A DNA stretch of 64,000 bases from Knoellia koreensis. Its GTDB lineage: Bacteria > Actinomycetota > Actinomycetes > Actinomycetales > Dermatophilaceae. Below the pieces are notes generated by a model. The model worked only from the letters and a program-made list of their open reading frames with translations, had not been told where the DNA came from and ran no database searches. Position numbers and translations under genes: made by a program. The stretch is taken from the NCBI RefSeq assembly GCF_013041615.1, contig NZ_JABEPQ010000002.1:186001-250000 (forward strand), in the 5' to 3' direction. This document shows positions 28,820-37,086 of this stretch, piece after piece; the first letter of the stretch is position 1; every line of letters starts with the position of its first letter.

Positions 28820-29172
28820 CGCACGGTCCTCTCGCTCTCCTGGGGCTGGACGGGCACGACGGTGACGTCGCACGCGGCGACGTCCAACCCGGCATACCGG
28901 TGCAGCACGTCGGTCACGGCGGTCCGGACGCCGCCGGCGGCGGTGGCCACGCCGTGCGGCCACTCGACGCCCACGTCGAGGGCGACGCGCACGCGGTCGT
29001 CGCTCAGCGAGGTGTCGATGCGGGGCAGGTCGCGTCCGGTGAGGGCGTCGAGGCCCGACCGGTGGGCGACGACGCCGTCGACGTCCAGCACGGCCCGGCG
29101 CACGAGGTGCTGCACGGCCGCGTCACGGATCCGCAGCGTCCCCCGGTCGGCGCGGATGACGGCGTCAGCCAC
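28816..29172 (-). CDS. Asp23/Gls24-family envelope stress protein, short form
   Basis: 118 residues from GTG 29172. A single Asp23-type domain: GTLRIRDAAVQHLVRRAVLD, DVDGVVAH, VRVALDVGVEWPHG, then LDVAACDVTVVPVQ. The full-length Asp23 tail is missing. Members assemble at the membrane through AmaP and are induced by envelope or alkaline stress. It overlaps the preceding 61-residue gene by 8 bases and the following DUF6286 gene by 4. Confidence 0.72.
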   Translation of the reverse strand: MADAVIRADRGTLRIRDAAVQHLVRRAVLDVDGVVAHRSGLDALTGRDLPRIDTSLSDDRVRVALDVGVEWPHGVATAAGGVRTAVTDVLHRYAGLDVAACDVTVVPVQPQESERTVR

Positions 29173-29350
29173 GTCCGCGACCCCTCAGCACCGAGTCGAG
29201 GTCGACGTCACCGTCGAGCCAGCGGCCGACGACGAAGCCGGCGCCACCCAGCACGAGGGCCACGAGGAACCCGGTGAATCCGCCGGCAGCGGCGGCGACG
29301 CCGAGCAGGAGGCCCGCGAGCATCCAGATGATCGAAGAGTTGATGGTCAT
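29165..29350 (-). CDS. small DUF2273-like membrane protein
   Basis: 61 residues from ATG 29350. One hydrophobic block, IIWMLAGLLLGVAAAAGGFT, runs into GFLVALVLGGAGFVVGRWL, forming two short spans, and is followed by an acidic-to-basic tail DLDSVLRGRGRG. This pattern matches the small DUF2273-like proteins encoded between Asp23 paralogues. ATGA overlap upstream and 8-base overlap downstream put it firmly in the operon. Confidence 0.75.
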   Translation of the reverse strand: MTINSSIIWMLAGLLLGVAAAAGGFTGFLVALVLGGAGFVVGRWLDGDVDLDSVLRGRGRG

Positions 29351-29769
29351 GACGTCCTCCCGGAGGGGTGGTCGGTCGGGGATGGTGGTTCGGCGTCGGG
29401 CCGCGTCGACGTGGCGCCGGGGGCGGCCACGTCCTCGACGGTCACGTCGACGGGGGTGTCGACGAGCGGCGCGACCGCGTCACGCACGGCGGCCGCGACG
29501 TCGGGCACGCGGGTGCCGTACTCGACGACGACGTGCACCTGCGCGGTCTCGCCGAGTCGGACCCCCGCGATGCGCCCGCCGGGTCGGTAGGTCGCGACCT
29601 CGCCGAACCGGCCACCGTGCAGCCCCACCACACCGGGCGTGCGCTCCACGGCCTGTGCCACGCGCGCGGCCAGAGGCGGGTCCTCAGGCGCCGCAGAGGG
29701 GGGCGCCGGGGCCTGAGGACCCGCGGTCTGGGGTGACGCGGTGTGGTCGGTCACGGGGTGGTCGGTCAC
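29347..29769 (-). CDS. Asp23/Gls24-family protein with disordered N terminus
   Basis: 140 residues from GTG 29769, which overlaps the stop of the preceding Asp23 gene by 4 bases (GTGA); an in-frame GTG at 29754 is an alternative. The first 35 residues are Pro/Ala/Thr-rich. The Asp23 domain follows: RVAQAVERTPGVVGLHGG, VRLGETAQVHVVVEYGTRVP, VAAAVRDAVAPLVDTPVDVT. The C terminus is again Pro-rich. Probable membrane-proximal envelope stress protein. Confidence 0.78.
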   Translation of the reverse strand: MTDHPVTDHTASPQTAGPQAPAPPSAAPEDPPLAARVAQAVERTPGVVGLHGGRFGEVATYRPGGRIAGVRLGETAQVHVVVEYGTRVPDVAAAVRDAVAPLVDTPVDVTVEDVAAPGATSTRPDAEPPSPTDHPSGRTS

Positions 29770-30290
29770 TGGACTCGGGGGGTGCTGTCCGTCTGCTCGC
29801 GCGAGTCGTCGGACCCGCCCTCGATGTGGACGTCGTGCACCGTGATGTTGACCTCGGTGACCTCCAGGCCGGTCATCCGCTCGATCGCGTCGATGACGTT
29901 GCGGCGGATGGCCGAGGCGAGGTCGACCAGCGAGACGCCGTAGTCGGCGACGAGGTCGATGTCGACGGCCGCCTGGGTCTCGCCAACCTCGACGGACACG
30001 CCCTGCGACTGGTTCACCGAGCCGCCGGCGATGCGCTCGCGGATCGCGCCGACCGCGCGGGCGGCGCCGCCACCCAGGTCGTACACGCCGTTGATCTCCC
30101 GCGTGGCGATGCCGGCGATGGTGGAGACCACGACGTCGGCGATGACGGTCTTGCCCTGGCTCGTGGTGAGGTCCGAGGAGCCGCTGCGCCCGCCGCTGGT
30201 GCGGGTCGGCGACGTCGAGCTCGACGAGCCCGTGCTGGAGGTCCCGCTGGACGAGGTGCCGCTGGCGGAGCCGGTGGTCTGGTCGGTCAT
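29766..30290 (-). CDS. Asp23/Gls24-family envelope stress response protein
   Basis: 174 residues from ATG 30290. A Ser/Thr/Gly-rich disordered N terminus (residues 3-45) precedes a full Asp23 domain: GKTVIADVVVSTIAGIATRE, INGVYDLGGG, VSVEVGETQAAVDIDLVADY, LVDLASAIRRNVIDAIERMT, LEVTEVNITVHDVHI. It is the promoter-proximal gene of the six-gene operon and the most canonical member. A perfect TGTGA-N6-TCACA site lies about 100 bp upstream. Confidence 0.88.
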   Translation of the reverse strand: MTDQTTGSASGTSSSGTSSTGSSSSTSPTRTSGGRSGSSDLTTSQGKTVIADVVVSTIAGIATREINGVYDLGGGAARAVGAIRERIAGGSVNQSQGVSVEVGETQAAVDIDLVADYGVSLVDLASAIRRNVIDAIERMTGLEVTEVNITVHDVHIEGGSDDSREQTDSTPRVQ

Positions 30291-30387
30291 GAGTGGTTCC
30301 TCTCGTTTCGGCAGCGCGGTGCGCCGGGTGACAGGTGCTGTCAGTGGGGTAGTCGCGCAGGGTGGCGAATGCGCACGCGACATCGGG

Positions 30388-30403
30388 TGTGACCTGCATC
30401 ACA
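30388..30403. promoter_or_regulatory. CRP/GlxR-type binding site
   Basis: TGTGACCTGCATCACA is a perfect TGTGA-N6-TCACA palindrome, the consensus of the CRP/FNR family and of actinobacterial GlxR/Cmr-type regulators. It is 98 bases upstream of the first Asp23 gene and 234 upstream of the sigma gene start, inside their shared 346-bp divergent region. Control by cAMP or a related regulator is inferred. Confidence 0.55.
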
Positions 30404-30459
30404 TCCCTGTCTTCGGGTGCTGTCCCCCGCCCTGGGTGGCCCCGTGGTCGCCCTGAGGT

Positions 30460-30498
30460 GACGCGGTATGCCGCGGGCTCGCCGCGGCATACCGCGTC
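30460..30498. repeat. perfect octamer-pair hairpin in a divergent promoter region
   Basis: GACGCGGTATGCCGCGG (30460-30476) pairs without mismatch with CCGCGGCATACCGCGTC (30482-30498) over a 5-base loop. Both arms contain the dispersed octamer. It lies between divergent genes (Asp23 operon and sigma factor), where a terminator would not be expected, so its role is unlikely to be simple termination. Confidence 0.7.
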
Positions 30499-30636
30499 AC
30501 CATCGCGCCCCAGGCGCGTCATCCCCGTGACAGCCGCGTGGCGTGGGTGCCTCGGGGGCACCTCGGTTCCCGCCGCATGGTGCCGCGCCCAGGCATGCGA
30601 GCGCAGTTGCGCGGTGCGAGGATCGCCGGGAGAGCA

Positions 30637-31224
30637 ATGACGAGCGGAGTGGGGGCAGTGGAGGGTCGGGCGCTGGACGGCGAGCTCGTGCGGGCTGCAC
30701 GACTCGGCGACCGGCTGGCCTTCGAGGAGCTGCTGAGTCGCCACGGCCCGGGTCTGTACCGGTACGCCGTGCGCAGCACCCGCAACGTTGCTGACGCCCA
30801 GGACGTCGTCCAGGAGGCGTTCGTCGGGGCCTGGCGCGGGCTCGACGGGTTCGACGGGCGGTCGTCCGTGCGGACATGGCTGTTCGCGATCCTGCACCGC
30901 AAGATCGTCGACCAGCATCGCCGGCGGCCCCCCGAGGATCCCGTCGCCGAGCTGCCGGACGACGACCCGCACGCGAGACCGTCGGTCGGGTCGTCGCCGG
31001 GACCCTTCGAGACCACCAGCTCGGCCGAGCTGGTGCGCGCGCTGGACGTGGCGCTGCGCAAGCTCCCCTACCGCCAGCGGGCCTGCTGGATCCTCGTCGA
31101 GGTCGACGGGCTGACCCAGCCCGAGGTGGCACGCGTGCTGGGGATGACACCCGACGCCGTGCGCGGCCAGCTGTTCCGGGGCCGACGAGCACTGGCCGAA
31201 CTCATGCGAGAGTGGCAAGGATGA
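30637..31224 (+). CDS. ECF-type RNA polymerase sigma factor
   Basis: 195 residues from ATG 30637; upstream in-frame starts lack a leader. Sigma region 2 is DAQDVVQEAFVGAWRGLDGF with RTWLFAILHRKIVDQHRR. Region 4 is LRKLPYRQRACWILVEVDG followed by VARVLGMTPDAVRGQLFRGR. Its stop overlaps the next start by 4 bases (ATGA). The partner is an Asp23-like protein, not a recognisable anti-sigma factor. Divergent placement from the Asp23/AmaP operon suggests it directs that envelope-stress regulon. Confidence 0.93.
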   Translation: MTSGVGAVEGRALDGELVRAARLGDRLAFEELLSRHGPGLYRYAVRSTRNVADAQDVVQEAFVGAWRGLDGFDGRSSVRTWLFAILHRKIVDQHRRRPPEDPVAELPDDDPHARPSVGSSPGPFETTSSAELVRALDVALRKLPYRQRACWILVEVDGLTQPEVARVLGMTPDAVRGQLFRGRRALAELMREWQG

Positions 31225-31745
31225 AGCCCGTGAGTGCGACGACGCCGGGTGGCCAGCCCCCCACGGACCCCGGTCCGCAGGGCGCGTCCGACCTGCTCGC
31301 CCGCTCGGCCCGCGCCCTGGCCGAGCACGAGGAGTCGACCTGGACCCAGACGCGGTCGCGGGTGCTCGGCGCGGTCCGGCTCGCGTCCCGCGGACGGGTG
31401 CTGCTCGAGGCGGCCATGCCCGTCCGCCCGGACCGGCTATCGGACCGGCTCCAGGTGAGCGACCAGGTCCTGGTGTCGGCCATGGCCGTCGCGGTCGAGC
31501 ACGCCTCCGAGGCGCGACCGCTGCGCATCGAGGTCCACGACCGCGACGGGGTCTGTACCGGTGCGTCCGTCCACGTGTCGGCGCCCTACGGCGCACGCCT
31601 CGACGAGCTGGCCGAGGAGGTCCGCGCGGCGGCGTTGGCGACCATCACCGAAGTCCTCGGCGACGTCGACAGTGGGCGCAAGGTCGACGTCCACGTCGAC
31701 GAGGTCCACATCGACGAGGCGCACGTGGCCGGGGACGACCGTTAG
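31221..31745 (+). CDS. Asp23-like protein coupled to the sigma factor
   Basis: 174 residues from ATG 31221. The N-terminal half has a helix LLARSARALAEHEESTWTQ and a strand pair RVLGAVRLASRGRVLLEAAM. The second half reads LRIEVHDRDGVCTGASVHVS, LDELAEEVRAAALATITEVL and VDVHVDEVHIDEAHV, the Asp23 strand-helix-strand pattern. There is no membrane span. Translational coupling to the sigma gene suggests it controls sigma activity or is itself the stress sensor. Both are inference. Confidence 0.6.
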   Translation: MKPVSATTPGGQPPTDPGPQGASDLLARSARALAEHEESTWTQTRSRVLGAVRLASRGRVLLEAAMPVRPDRLSDRLQVSDQVLVSAMAVAVEHASEARPLRIEVHDRDGVCTGASVHVSAPYGARLDELAEEVRAAALATITEVLGDVDSGRKVDVHVDEVHIDEAHVAGDDR

Positions 31746-31761
31746 CCCGGGACGACTGCCA

Positions 31762-31790
31762 GCCCGCGGACGACGTGGTGGCCCGCGGGC
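31762..31790. terminator. terminator hairpin between convergent genes
   Basis: GCCCGCGG (31762-31769) pairs with CCGCGGGC (31783-31790), loop 13. It occupies the 55-bp gap between the Asp23-like gene and mnmA, which converge here. Confidence 0.5.
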
Positions 31791-31800
31791 GGCGCAGGTG

Positions 31801-32886
31801 TCAGCGGTCGAGCCAGCTCTGCGCGATCGTCGCTGACCCGACGACCCGGGTGCCCTCGTAGAGCACGACCGACTGGCCGGGTGCCACGCCGCGCAGCCGC
31901 GACGACAGCCGCACCTGCACGTCGTCACCGTCGGCCCACGCTTGGGCGGGGACCTCCTCGCCGTGCGCCCGCACCTGGGCACCGACTGCGACGACCCCCT
32001 CGGGCGGGGGTCCGCACCAGCGCGCGTGGTCGCCGCGAATCGCGTTGACTCCCAACAGGTCTGCCGTGCCGATGGTCACCCGGTTGGCTCGGGTGTCGAC
32101 CCCGACGACGTAGCGGGGCGCGCCGTCGAGGGTGGACCGGTCGAGGCCGAGGCCGCGGCGCTGGCCGACCGTGTACGAGTAGGCACCGGCGTGCGCGCCG
32201 ACGACCTCCCCCGAGTCGGCGTCGACGATCTCGCCCGGCTGCTCGCCGAGGCGGGAGGTCAACCAGCCGCGGGTGTCGCCGTCGGCGATGAAGCAGATGT
32301 CGTGGGAGTCGGGCTTGTTCGCCACGTAGAAGCCTCGCTCGCGAGCCTCCTCGCGGATCTGCGGCTTCGTGGTGTCACCGAGCGGGAAGAAGGCGCGGGC
32401 CAGCTGGTCGGCGTCCAGCACACCGAGGACGTACGACTGGTCCTTGCCGGAGTCGACCGCGCGATGCAGCTCCCGCCCCCCGTCGGCCCGCTCGACGACC
32501 TGCGCGTAGTGGCCCGTCGCGACCGCGTCGAACCCCAGCGCGAGCGCCTTGTCGAGCAGCGCCGCGAACTTGATCTTCTCGTTGCAGCGCAGGCACGGGT
32601 TGGGGGTGCGCCCGGCGGCATACTCCGCGACGAAGTCCTCGACCACGTCCTCGCGGAAGCGCGACGCCATGTCCCACACGTAGAACGGGATCCCAAGGAC
32701 GTCCGCCACCCGGCGCGCGTCACCGGCGTCCTCGATCGTGCAGCAGCCACGGGCCGACTCGCGCAGCGTGGCAGCCGACTGCGAGAGGGCGAGGTGCACC
32801 CCGACGACCTCGTGGCCGGCGTCGAGCATGCGGGCGGCGGCGACGGCGGAGTCGACCCCGCCGGACATCGCGGCGACGACGCGCAT
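31801..32886 (-). CDS. mnmA: tRNA-specific 2-thiouridylase MnmA
   Basis: 361 residues from ATG 32886. The PP-loop is [12 protein letters not shown] at the N terminus. The catalytic cysteine is Cys101 in [12 protein letters not shown], and the second is in [15 protein letters not shown]-type and [11 protein letters not shown] motifs complete the family pattern. It makes s2U34 in tRNAs for Lys, Glu and Gln using sulfur from a cysteine desulfurase. The ATG overlaps the desulfurase stop by one base (TGATG), matching the iscS-trmU pair Rv3025c-Rv3024c of M. tuberculosis. Confidence 0.97.
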   Translation of the reverse strand: MRVVAAMSGGVDSAVAAARMLDAGHEVVGVHLALSQSAATLRESARGCCTIEDAGDARRVADVLGIPFYVWDMASRFREDVVEDFVAEYAAGRTPNPCLRCNEKIKFAALLDKALALGFDAVATGHYAQVVERADGGRELHRAVDSGKDQSYVLGVLDADQLARAFFPLGDTTKPQIREEARERGFYVANKPDSHDICFIADGDTRGWLTSRLGEQPGEIVDADSGEVVGAHAGAYSYTVGQRRGLGLDRSTLDGAPRYVVGVDTRANRVTIGTADLLGVNAIRGDHARWCGPPPEGVVAVGAQVRAHGEEVPAQAWADGDDVQVRLSSRLRGVAPGQSVVLYEGTRVVGSATIAQSWLDR

Positions 32887-34073
32887 CAGCCGGTCCAGCC
32901 GCTCGCGCGCCGGGCGCGGTCGATTGCCGACGGCAGCGCAGCGAGGACCGCGTCCACGTCGGCCCCGGTGGAGGTGTGGCCGAGCGAGAGCCGCAGGGCC
33001 CCCTTCGCCTGCTCCTCGGGGACCCCCATGGCCAGCAGGACGTGGGACGGCTGCGGCACCCCGGCCTGGCACGCCGAACCGGTGGAGCACTCGATGCCCG
33101 CCGCGTCCAACAGGTAGAGGAGCGAGTCACCCTCCGTGCCCGGCACCAGCAGGTGCGCGTTGCCCGGCAGCCGGCGCTCGCCGTCACCCTCCTGCCAGGA
33201 ACCGGTCACCTCGATGCCGTAGCCCAAGCCGAGCGCCTCGCGAATCAGCCTGTCGCGCAAGGCAATCAGCTTCTCCTGCTCCTGCGCCTGCGAGCGGACG
33301 GCCTCCTCCGCGGCAACCGCGAACGCACGGATCGCGGGCACGTCGAGGGTGCCGCTGCGCAGCTGCCGCTCCTGCCCACCGCCGTGCGACTGCGGCTTCA
33401 GGACGGCGTCGCGGCGGGCGACGAGCGCGCCGACGCCGACCGGGCCGCCGAGCTTGTGGGCGGTGACCGTCATGAGGTCGACGCCGCTGGCCGTGAAGTC
33501 CACCGGGACGTGCCCGACCGCCTGCACGGCGTCGGTGTGCACCGGTATGCCGTGGGCGTGCGCGAGCGCGGCCACCTCGGCGACGGGCTGGATGGTGCCG
33601 ACCTCGTTGTTGGCCCACATGAGCGTGACGAGGGCGACGGACTGGGGGTCCTCGTCGATGGCGGCCAGCACCGCTTCTGCGGTGACGACGCCGGAGGGGT
33701 CGGGGTCGACCCAGGTGACCTTGGCGCCCTCGTCGGCGACGAGGTGGTCGATGCAGTCCAGGACGGCGTGGTGCTCGATCGTGCTGGAGATGATCCGGAC
33801 CCGGGCCGGGTCGGTCTCCCGCCGGGCGGCGAAGGTGCCCGCGATGGCGAGGTTGTCGGCCTCGGTGCCACCGGAGGTGAACACGACTTCTGACGGGCGT
33901 GCGCCCAAGGCCTTGGCCAGCCGCTCGCGCGACTCCTCCACGACCCGCCGCGCCTGGCGACCGGCCGTGTGCAGCGAGGACGCGTTGCCCGTGGTGGCCA
34001 GCTGCTCGGTCATCGCGGCGATCGCCGAGGGATGCATCGGCGTGGTGGCAGCGTGGTCGAGGTAGGCGGGCAC
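32886..34073 (-). CDS. iscS: cysteine desulfurase
   Basis: About 395 residues from GTG 34073 ([17 protein letters not shown]); a TTG two codons earlier is possible. The PLP lysine is in [19 protein letters not shown], and the catalytic cysteine is in [27 protein letters not shown] and [12 protein letters not shown] are family hallmarks. It supplies sulfane sulfur to the coupled MnmA and probably to Fe-S assembly. A TAAACT -10-like box ends six bases before the GTG, so a leaderless transcript is possible. Confidence 0.95.
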   Translation of the reverse strand: MPAYLDHAATTPMHPSAIAAMTEQLATTGNASSLHTAGRQARRVVEESRERLAKALGARPSEVVFTSGGTEADNLAIAGTFAARRETDPARVRIISSTIEHHAVLDCIDHLVADEGAKVTWVDPDPSGVVTAEAVLAAIDEDPQSVALVTLMWANNEVGTIQPVAEVAALAHAHGIPVHTDAVQAVGHVPVDFTASGVDLMTVTAHKLGGPVGVGALVARRDAVLKPQSHGGGQERQLRSGTLDVPAIRAFAVAAEEAVRSQAQEQEKLIALRDRLIREALGLGYGIEVTGSWQEGDGERRLPGNAHLLVPGTEGDSLLYLLDAAGIECSTGSACQAGVPQPSHVLLAMGVPEEQAKGALRLSLGHTSTGADVDAVLAALPSAIDRARRASGWTG

Positions 34074-34181
34074 CTGCAAAGTTTACGCGTCAACCGCCGG
34101 TGCGCCCGCCCACGCCCACCAGCGCTCTGCGCCCTTCCCGGCCCCTTCGTGTCCCATCGCACACCCCGCCTCGAGTCTTGT

Positions 34182-34240
34182 CTCATGTCCCGCAACATGC
34201 GGTGGCGGTCGCCCCGCGACGGCATGTTGCGGGATGTGAG
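34182..34240. repeat. 59-bp long-stem dyad between divergent genes
   Basis: CTCATGTCCCGCAACATGC (34182-34200) pairs with GCATGTTGCGGGATGTGAG (34222-34240) at 17 of 19 positions over a 21-base loop. It lies in the 311-bp region between the divergent desulfurase and subtilase genes, which otherwise has no visible gene. Its sequence is unrelated to the other 59-bp dyads. It could be an operator, a REP-type element or a structured leader. Confidence 0.55.
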
Positions 34241-34384
34241 AAGTCGGCGGGGACTTTGCCAAGTCTTTGCCTACTCGCGCGTAACCGAGCCCCGGACCCT
34301 TCGTTGAGCACCGCATAGGACGGACCGGCACCGGCGCCGGTCCAGGCAGGGACGGCGCACCCGCCCGTCCCGGGAAGGGATTCC

Positions 34385-35848
34385 ATGCTCCCCCTGAAAC
34401 GCACCCGCGTCGCCGTGGTCGCCGCCGCAGCGACCGCAGCCATCGCCAGCGTGGGCCTCTCGAGCCCCGCCTCTGCGGGACTGCTCCCCAGCGGCCAGTC
34501 GCTCGCACCGCTGCAGCCGTGGCTCAAGTCGCAGCTCGGTGTGCTCAGCTCGGCCACGCCGACGACGGTCCTCGTCCACGGCACCGACACCGCTGCCGCC
34601 ACCAGGGCGGTCCAGGCGACCGGCCTGCGCAAGGTCACCAGCTTCGACAAGATCGGCGTCGTGGTCGCCACCGGAATGCCGGCCCAGGTGCAGGCCGTGC
34701 GCAGCCAGCCCGGCGTCACCTACGTCGAGGGCAACCAGCCGATCGAGATGAAGCTCAGCACCGCCAACAAGGCGACCCGTGGCGACGAGGCCCGCAACAC
34801 CCTGACCGGCGCCGACGGCACGGCCTTGGACGGCAAGGGCGTCTCGGTGGCCGTCATCGACTCCGGTGTCGACCCGACCCACCCGTTCCTCAAGAACGCC
34901 GACGGCAGCTCGGCCGTCGTCAAGAACCTCAAGATGGTCTGCGACCCGCTCAGCGAGAGCGTCTGCGCGCCGGTCGACGCGGGCCCGGTCAACACCGACC
35001 TGCTCGCCGTCGGCGGCCACGGCATGCACGTCAACGGCATCGTCGCAGGCCGCGACGTGACCCTCACCGACGGCACCAAGATGCACGGTGCGGCGCCCGG
35101 GGCCAGCCTCGTCTCGATCAGCACCGGCGCGGTCCTGTTCATCATCGGCGCCGACGCGGCACTCAACTGGGTGCTCGAGAACCACGACGCCCCCTGTGGC
35201 GCCGGCGTTCCCGCCAGCACCTGCCCGCCGATCAAGGTGACGTCGAACTCCTACGGCCCCAGCGGCGGCGGTGACTTCGACCCGAACTCGGCCACGGCCA
35301 AGCTCCAGCGCGCACTCGTCAAGGAGGGCGTCGTGACGGTGTGGGCCAACGGCAACGACGGCGGCGACGGGTCGCAGGACCTGTCCAACCCGCCCGGCAA
35401 GGACCCGACCCCCGGCATCATCTCGGTTGCGTCCTACTTCGACCAGGACAACGGCACCCGTGACGGCACCGTGTCCGACTTCTCGAGCCGCGGCAAGGCC
35501 GGCGACCAGTCGACCTACCCCGACATCTCGGCGCCCGGCGAGAACATCACGTCGTCGTGCCGCATCTACCTGCCGATCTGCACCACGGGTCTGGACCCCA
35601 AGGACGGCGGCGACTACAACACGATCTCCGGCACCTCGATGGCCACGCCCATGATCTCGGGCATCGTGGCGCAGCTGTTCCAGGCCAATCCGGGCGCCAC
35701 CCCGGCGCAGGTCGAGGCGGCCCTGGAGACGACGGCCTACAAGTACACCAACGGCGCACCGTACGAGGCCGGGAGCAACGGCACGACGAGCTTCGACAAG
35801 GGCCACGGCCTCGTCGACGCCGTCGCCGCCGCAAACGCCATCCGCTGA
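34385..35848 (+). CDS. secreted S8 subtilisin-family serine peptidase
   Basis: 487 residues from ATG 34385, with GGGAAGGGA upstream. The signal peptide is RTRVAVVAAAATAAIASVGL, cut near SPASA. Residues about 60-120 form an inhibitor-I9-like propeptide. The catalytic triad is Asp159 (VIDSGVDPTHP), His212 (GGHGMHVNG) and Ser418 (SGTSMATPM), with oxyanion Asn in TSNSYGP. Four cysteines may form disulfides. It should be an extracellular protease for nutrient acquisition or protein turnover. Two terminator hairpins follow it. Confidence 0.95.
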   Translation: MLPLKRTRVAVVAAAATAAIASVGLSSPASAGLLPSGQSLAPLQPWLKSQLGVLSSATPTTVLVHGTDTAAATRAVQATGLRKVTSFDKIGVVVATGMPAQVQAVRSQPGVTYVEGNQPIEMKLSTANKATRGDEARNTLTGADGTALDGKGVSVAVIDSGVDPTHPFLKNADGSSAVVKNLKMVCDPLSESVCAPVDAGPVNTDLLAVGGHGMHVNGIVAGRDVTLTDGTKMHGAAPGASLVSISTGAVLFIIGADAALNWVLENHDAPCGAGVPASTCPPIKVTSNSYGPSGGGDFDPNSATAKLQRALVKEGVVTVWANGNDGGDGSQDLSNPPGKDPTPGIISVASYFDQDNGTRDGTVSDFSSRGKAGDQSTYPDISAPGENITSSCRIYLPICTTGLDPKDGGDYNTISGTSMATPMISGIVAQLFQANPGATPAQVEAALETTAYKYTNGAPYEAGSNGTTSFDKGHGLVDAVAAANAIR

Positions 35849-35866
35849 GCGCGCAGCGGATGGCCG

Positions 35867-35906
35867 AGGCCCCTGGACCCACCCCGTCGGGTCCAGGGGC
35901 CTTCCC
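35867..35906 (+). terminator. intrinsic terminator of the subtilase gene
   Basis: AGGCCCCTGGACCC (35867-35880) pairs perfectly with GGGTCCAGGGGCCT (35889-35902), loop 8, followed by TCCCC. It starts 19 bases after the subtilase stop. Confidence 0.75.
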
Positions 35907-35960
35907 CTGTCCGCCCTGTCCATCAGCGGGTCGGCGCCGCTGACCCCACCCACCAACGAC

Positions 35961-35994
35961 GAACGCCCCGGACCATGTGTGGTCCGGGGCGTTC
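35961..35994. terminator. second hairpin, perfect 15-bp stem
   Basis: GAACGCCCCGGACCA (35961-35975) pairs with TGGTCCGGGGCGTTC (35980-35994) over a 4-base loop. It is typical of actinobacterial bidirectional terminators, between the convergent subtilase and etfA genes. Confidence 0.75.
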
Positions 35995-35998
35995 ACTC

Positions 35999-36022
35999 GG
36001 TATGCCGGCCGGCCGGCATACC
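35999..36022. repeat. octamer palindrome
   Basis: A 24-bp perfect palindrome made of two overlapping octamer copies: GGTATGCCGGCC (start 35999) and its complement ending at 36022, with no loop. It is third in a row of hairpins downstream of the subtilase gene and on the etfA 3' side. Confidence 0.7.
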
Positions 36023-36089
36023 GAATCGCGTTGCCTCCGTGCGCCTTTCGGCGCGTGCTCGGTGACCTGTCAGTCAGCGACCGGGTGGG

Positions 36090-37049
36090 TCAGCCCTTGG
36101 CGGCCTTGACCGCCTCGGTGGCCTGCGGCAGCACCTGGAAGAGGTCGCCGACGACACCGAAGTCGACGAGCTCGAAGATCGGCGCCTCCTCGTCCTTGTT
36201 GACGGCGATGATCGTCTTCGACGTCTGCATGCCGGCGCGGTGCTGGATGGCACCGGAGATGCCGGCCGCGACGTAGAGCTGCGGCGACACCTGCTTGCCG
36301 GTCTGGCCGACCTGCGACGTGTGCGGGTACCAGCCGGCGTCGACCGCGGCGCGCGAGGCACCCACGGCGGCGCCGAGGCTGTCGGCGAACGCCTCGACCG
36401 GACCGAAGTCACCACCGGTGCCACGGCCACCGGAGACGACGATCGCGGCCTCGGTGAGCTCGGGGCGGCCGCTGGCCTCCTTGGCCTTGGACTCGGTGAT
36501 CTTCGCGCCCTTGGCGGCGTCGGAGATCGTCACGTCGACGACCTCGTCGGCGGCCGCGCCCGCGGCCTCCTCGGGGGCGGCCGAGTTGGGCTTGACCGTG
36601 ACGATCGGGGTGCCCTTGGTGACGGACGCCTTGACCGTGTAGGACCCGGCGAAGACCGACTGGGTGGTGGACACGCCACCGCCCTCGCCGGCCTGGACGT
36701 CGACGGCGTCGGTGATCAGGCCGGAGTCGGTCTTGACCGCCAGCCGCGCCGCGATCTCCTTGCCCGCGCTGTTGCTCGGGATGAGCACCGCGGCGGGCGA
36801 CTTGTCGGCGACGAGCTGGGCCAGCACCTCGGCCTGCGGGGCCACGAGGTAGTCGGTCACGTCGGCCGACTCGACGCGGTAGACCTTCTCCGCGCCGAAC
36901 TTGGCCAGCGTCTCCTTCGCGGCGTCGAAACCGTCGCCGACGAAGACGGCCGACGGCTCGCCGAGGCGGCGGGCGATGGTGAGCAGCTCAGCAGTGGTCT
37001 TGCGGACCGTGCCGTTCGCGTGGTCGACCAGTACGAGAACTTCAGACAT
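36090..37049 (-). CDS. etfA: electron transfer flavoprotein alpha subunit
   Basis: 319 residues from ATG 37049. The C-terminal FAD-binding domain has the ETF-alpha signature [18 protein letters not shown], then [20 protein letters not shown] and [14 protein letters not shown]. The N-terminal domain starts [20 protein letters not shown]. With EtfB it carries electrons from acyl-CoA dehydrogenases to the quinone pool. The gene follows etfB by 37 bp, the same order as fixA-fixB (Rv3029c-Rv3028c). Confidence 0.97.
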   Translation of the reverse strand: MSEVLVLVDHANGTVRKTTAELLTIARRLGEPSAVFVGDGFDAAKETLAKFGAEKVYRVESADVTDYLVAPQAEVLAQLVADKSPAAVLIPSNSAGKEIAARLAVKTDSGLITDAVDVQAGEGGGVSTTQSVFAGSYTVKASVTKGTPIVTVKPNSAAPEEAAGAAADEVVDVTISDAAKGAKITESKAKEASGRPELTEAAIVVSGGRGTGGDFGPVEAFADSLGAAVGASRAAVDAGWYPHTSQVGQTGKQVSPQLYVAAGISGAIQHRAGMQTSKTIIAVNKDEEAPIFELVDFGVVGDLFQVLPQATEAVKAAKG

Positions 37050-37086
37050 GAGGAATCTCCTTGCGGTTCTTGGCGATCCGGCCGGC

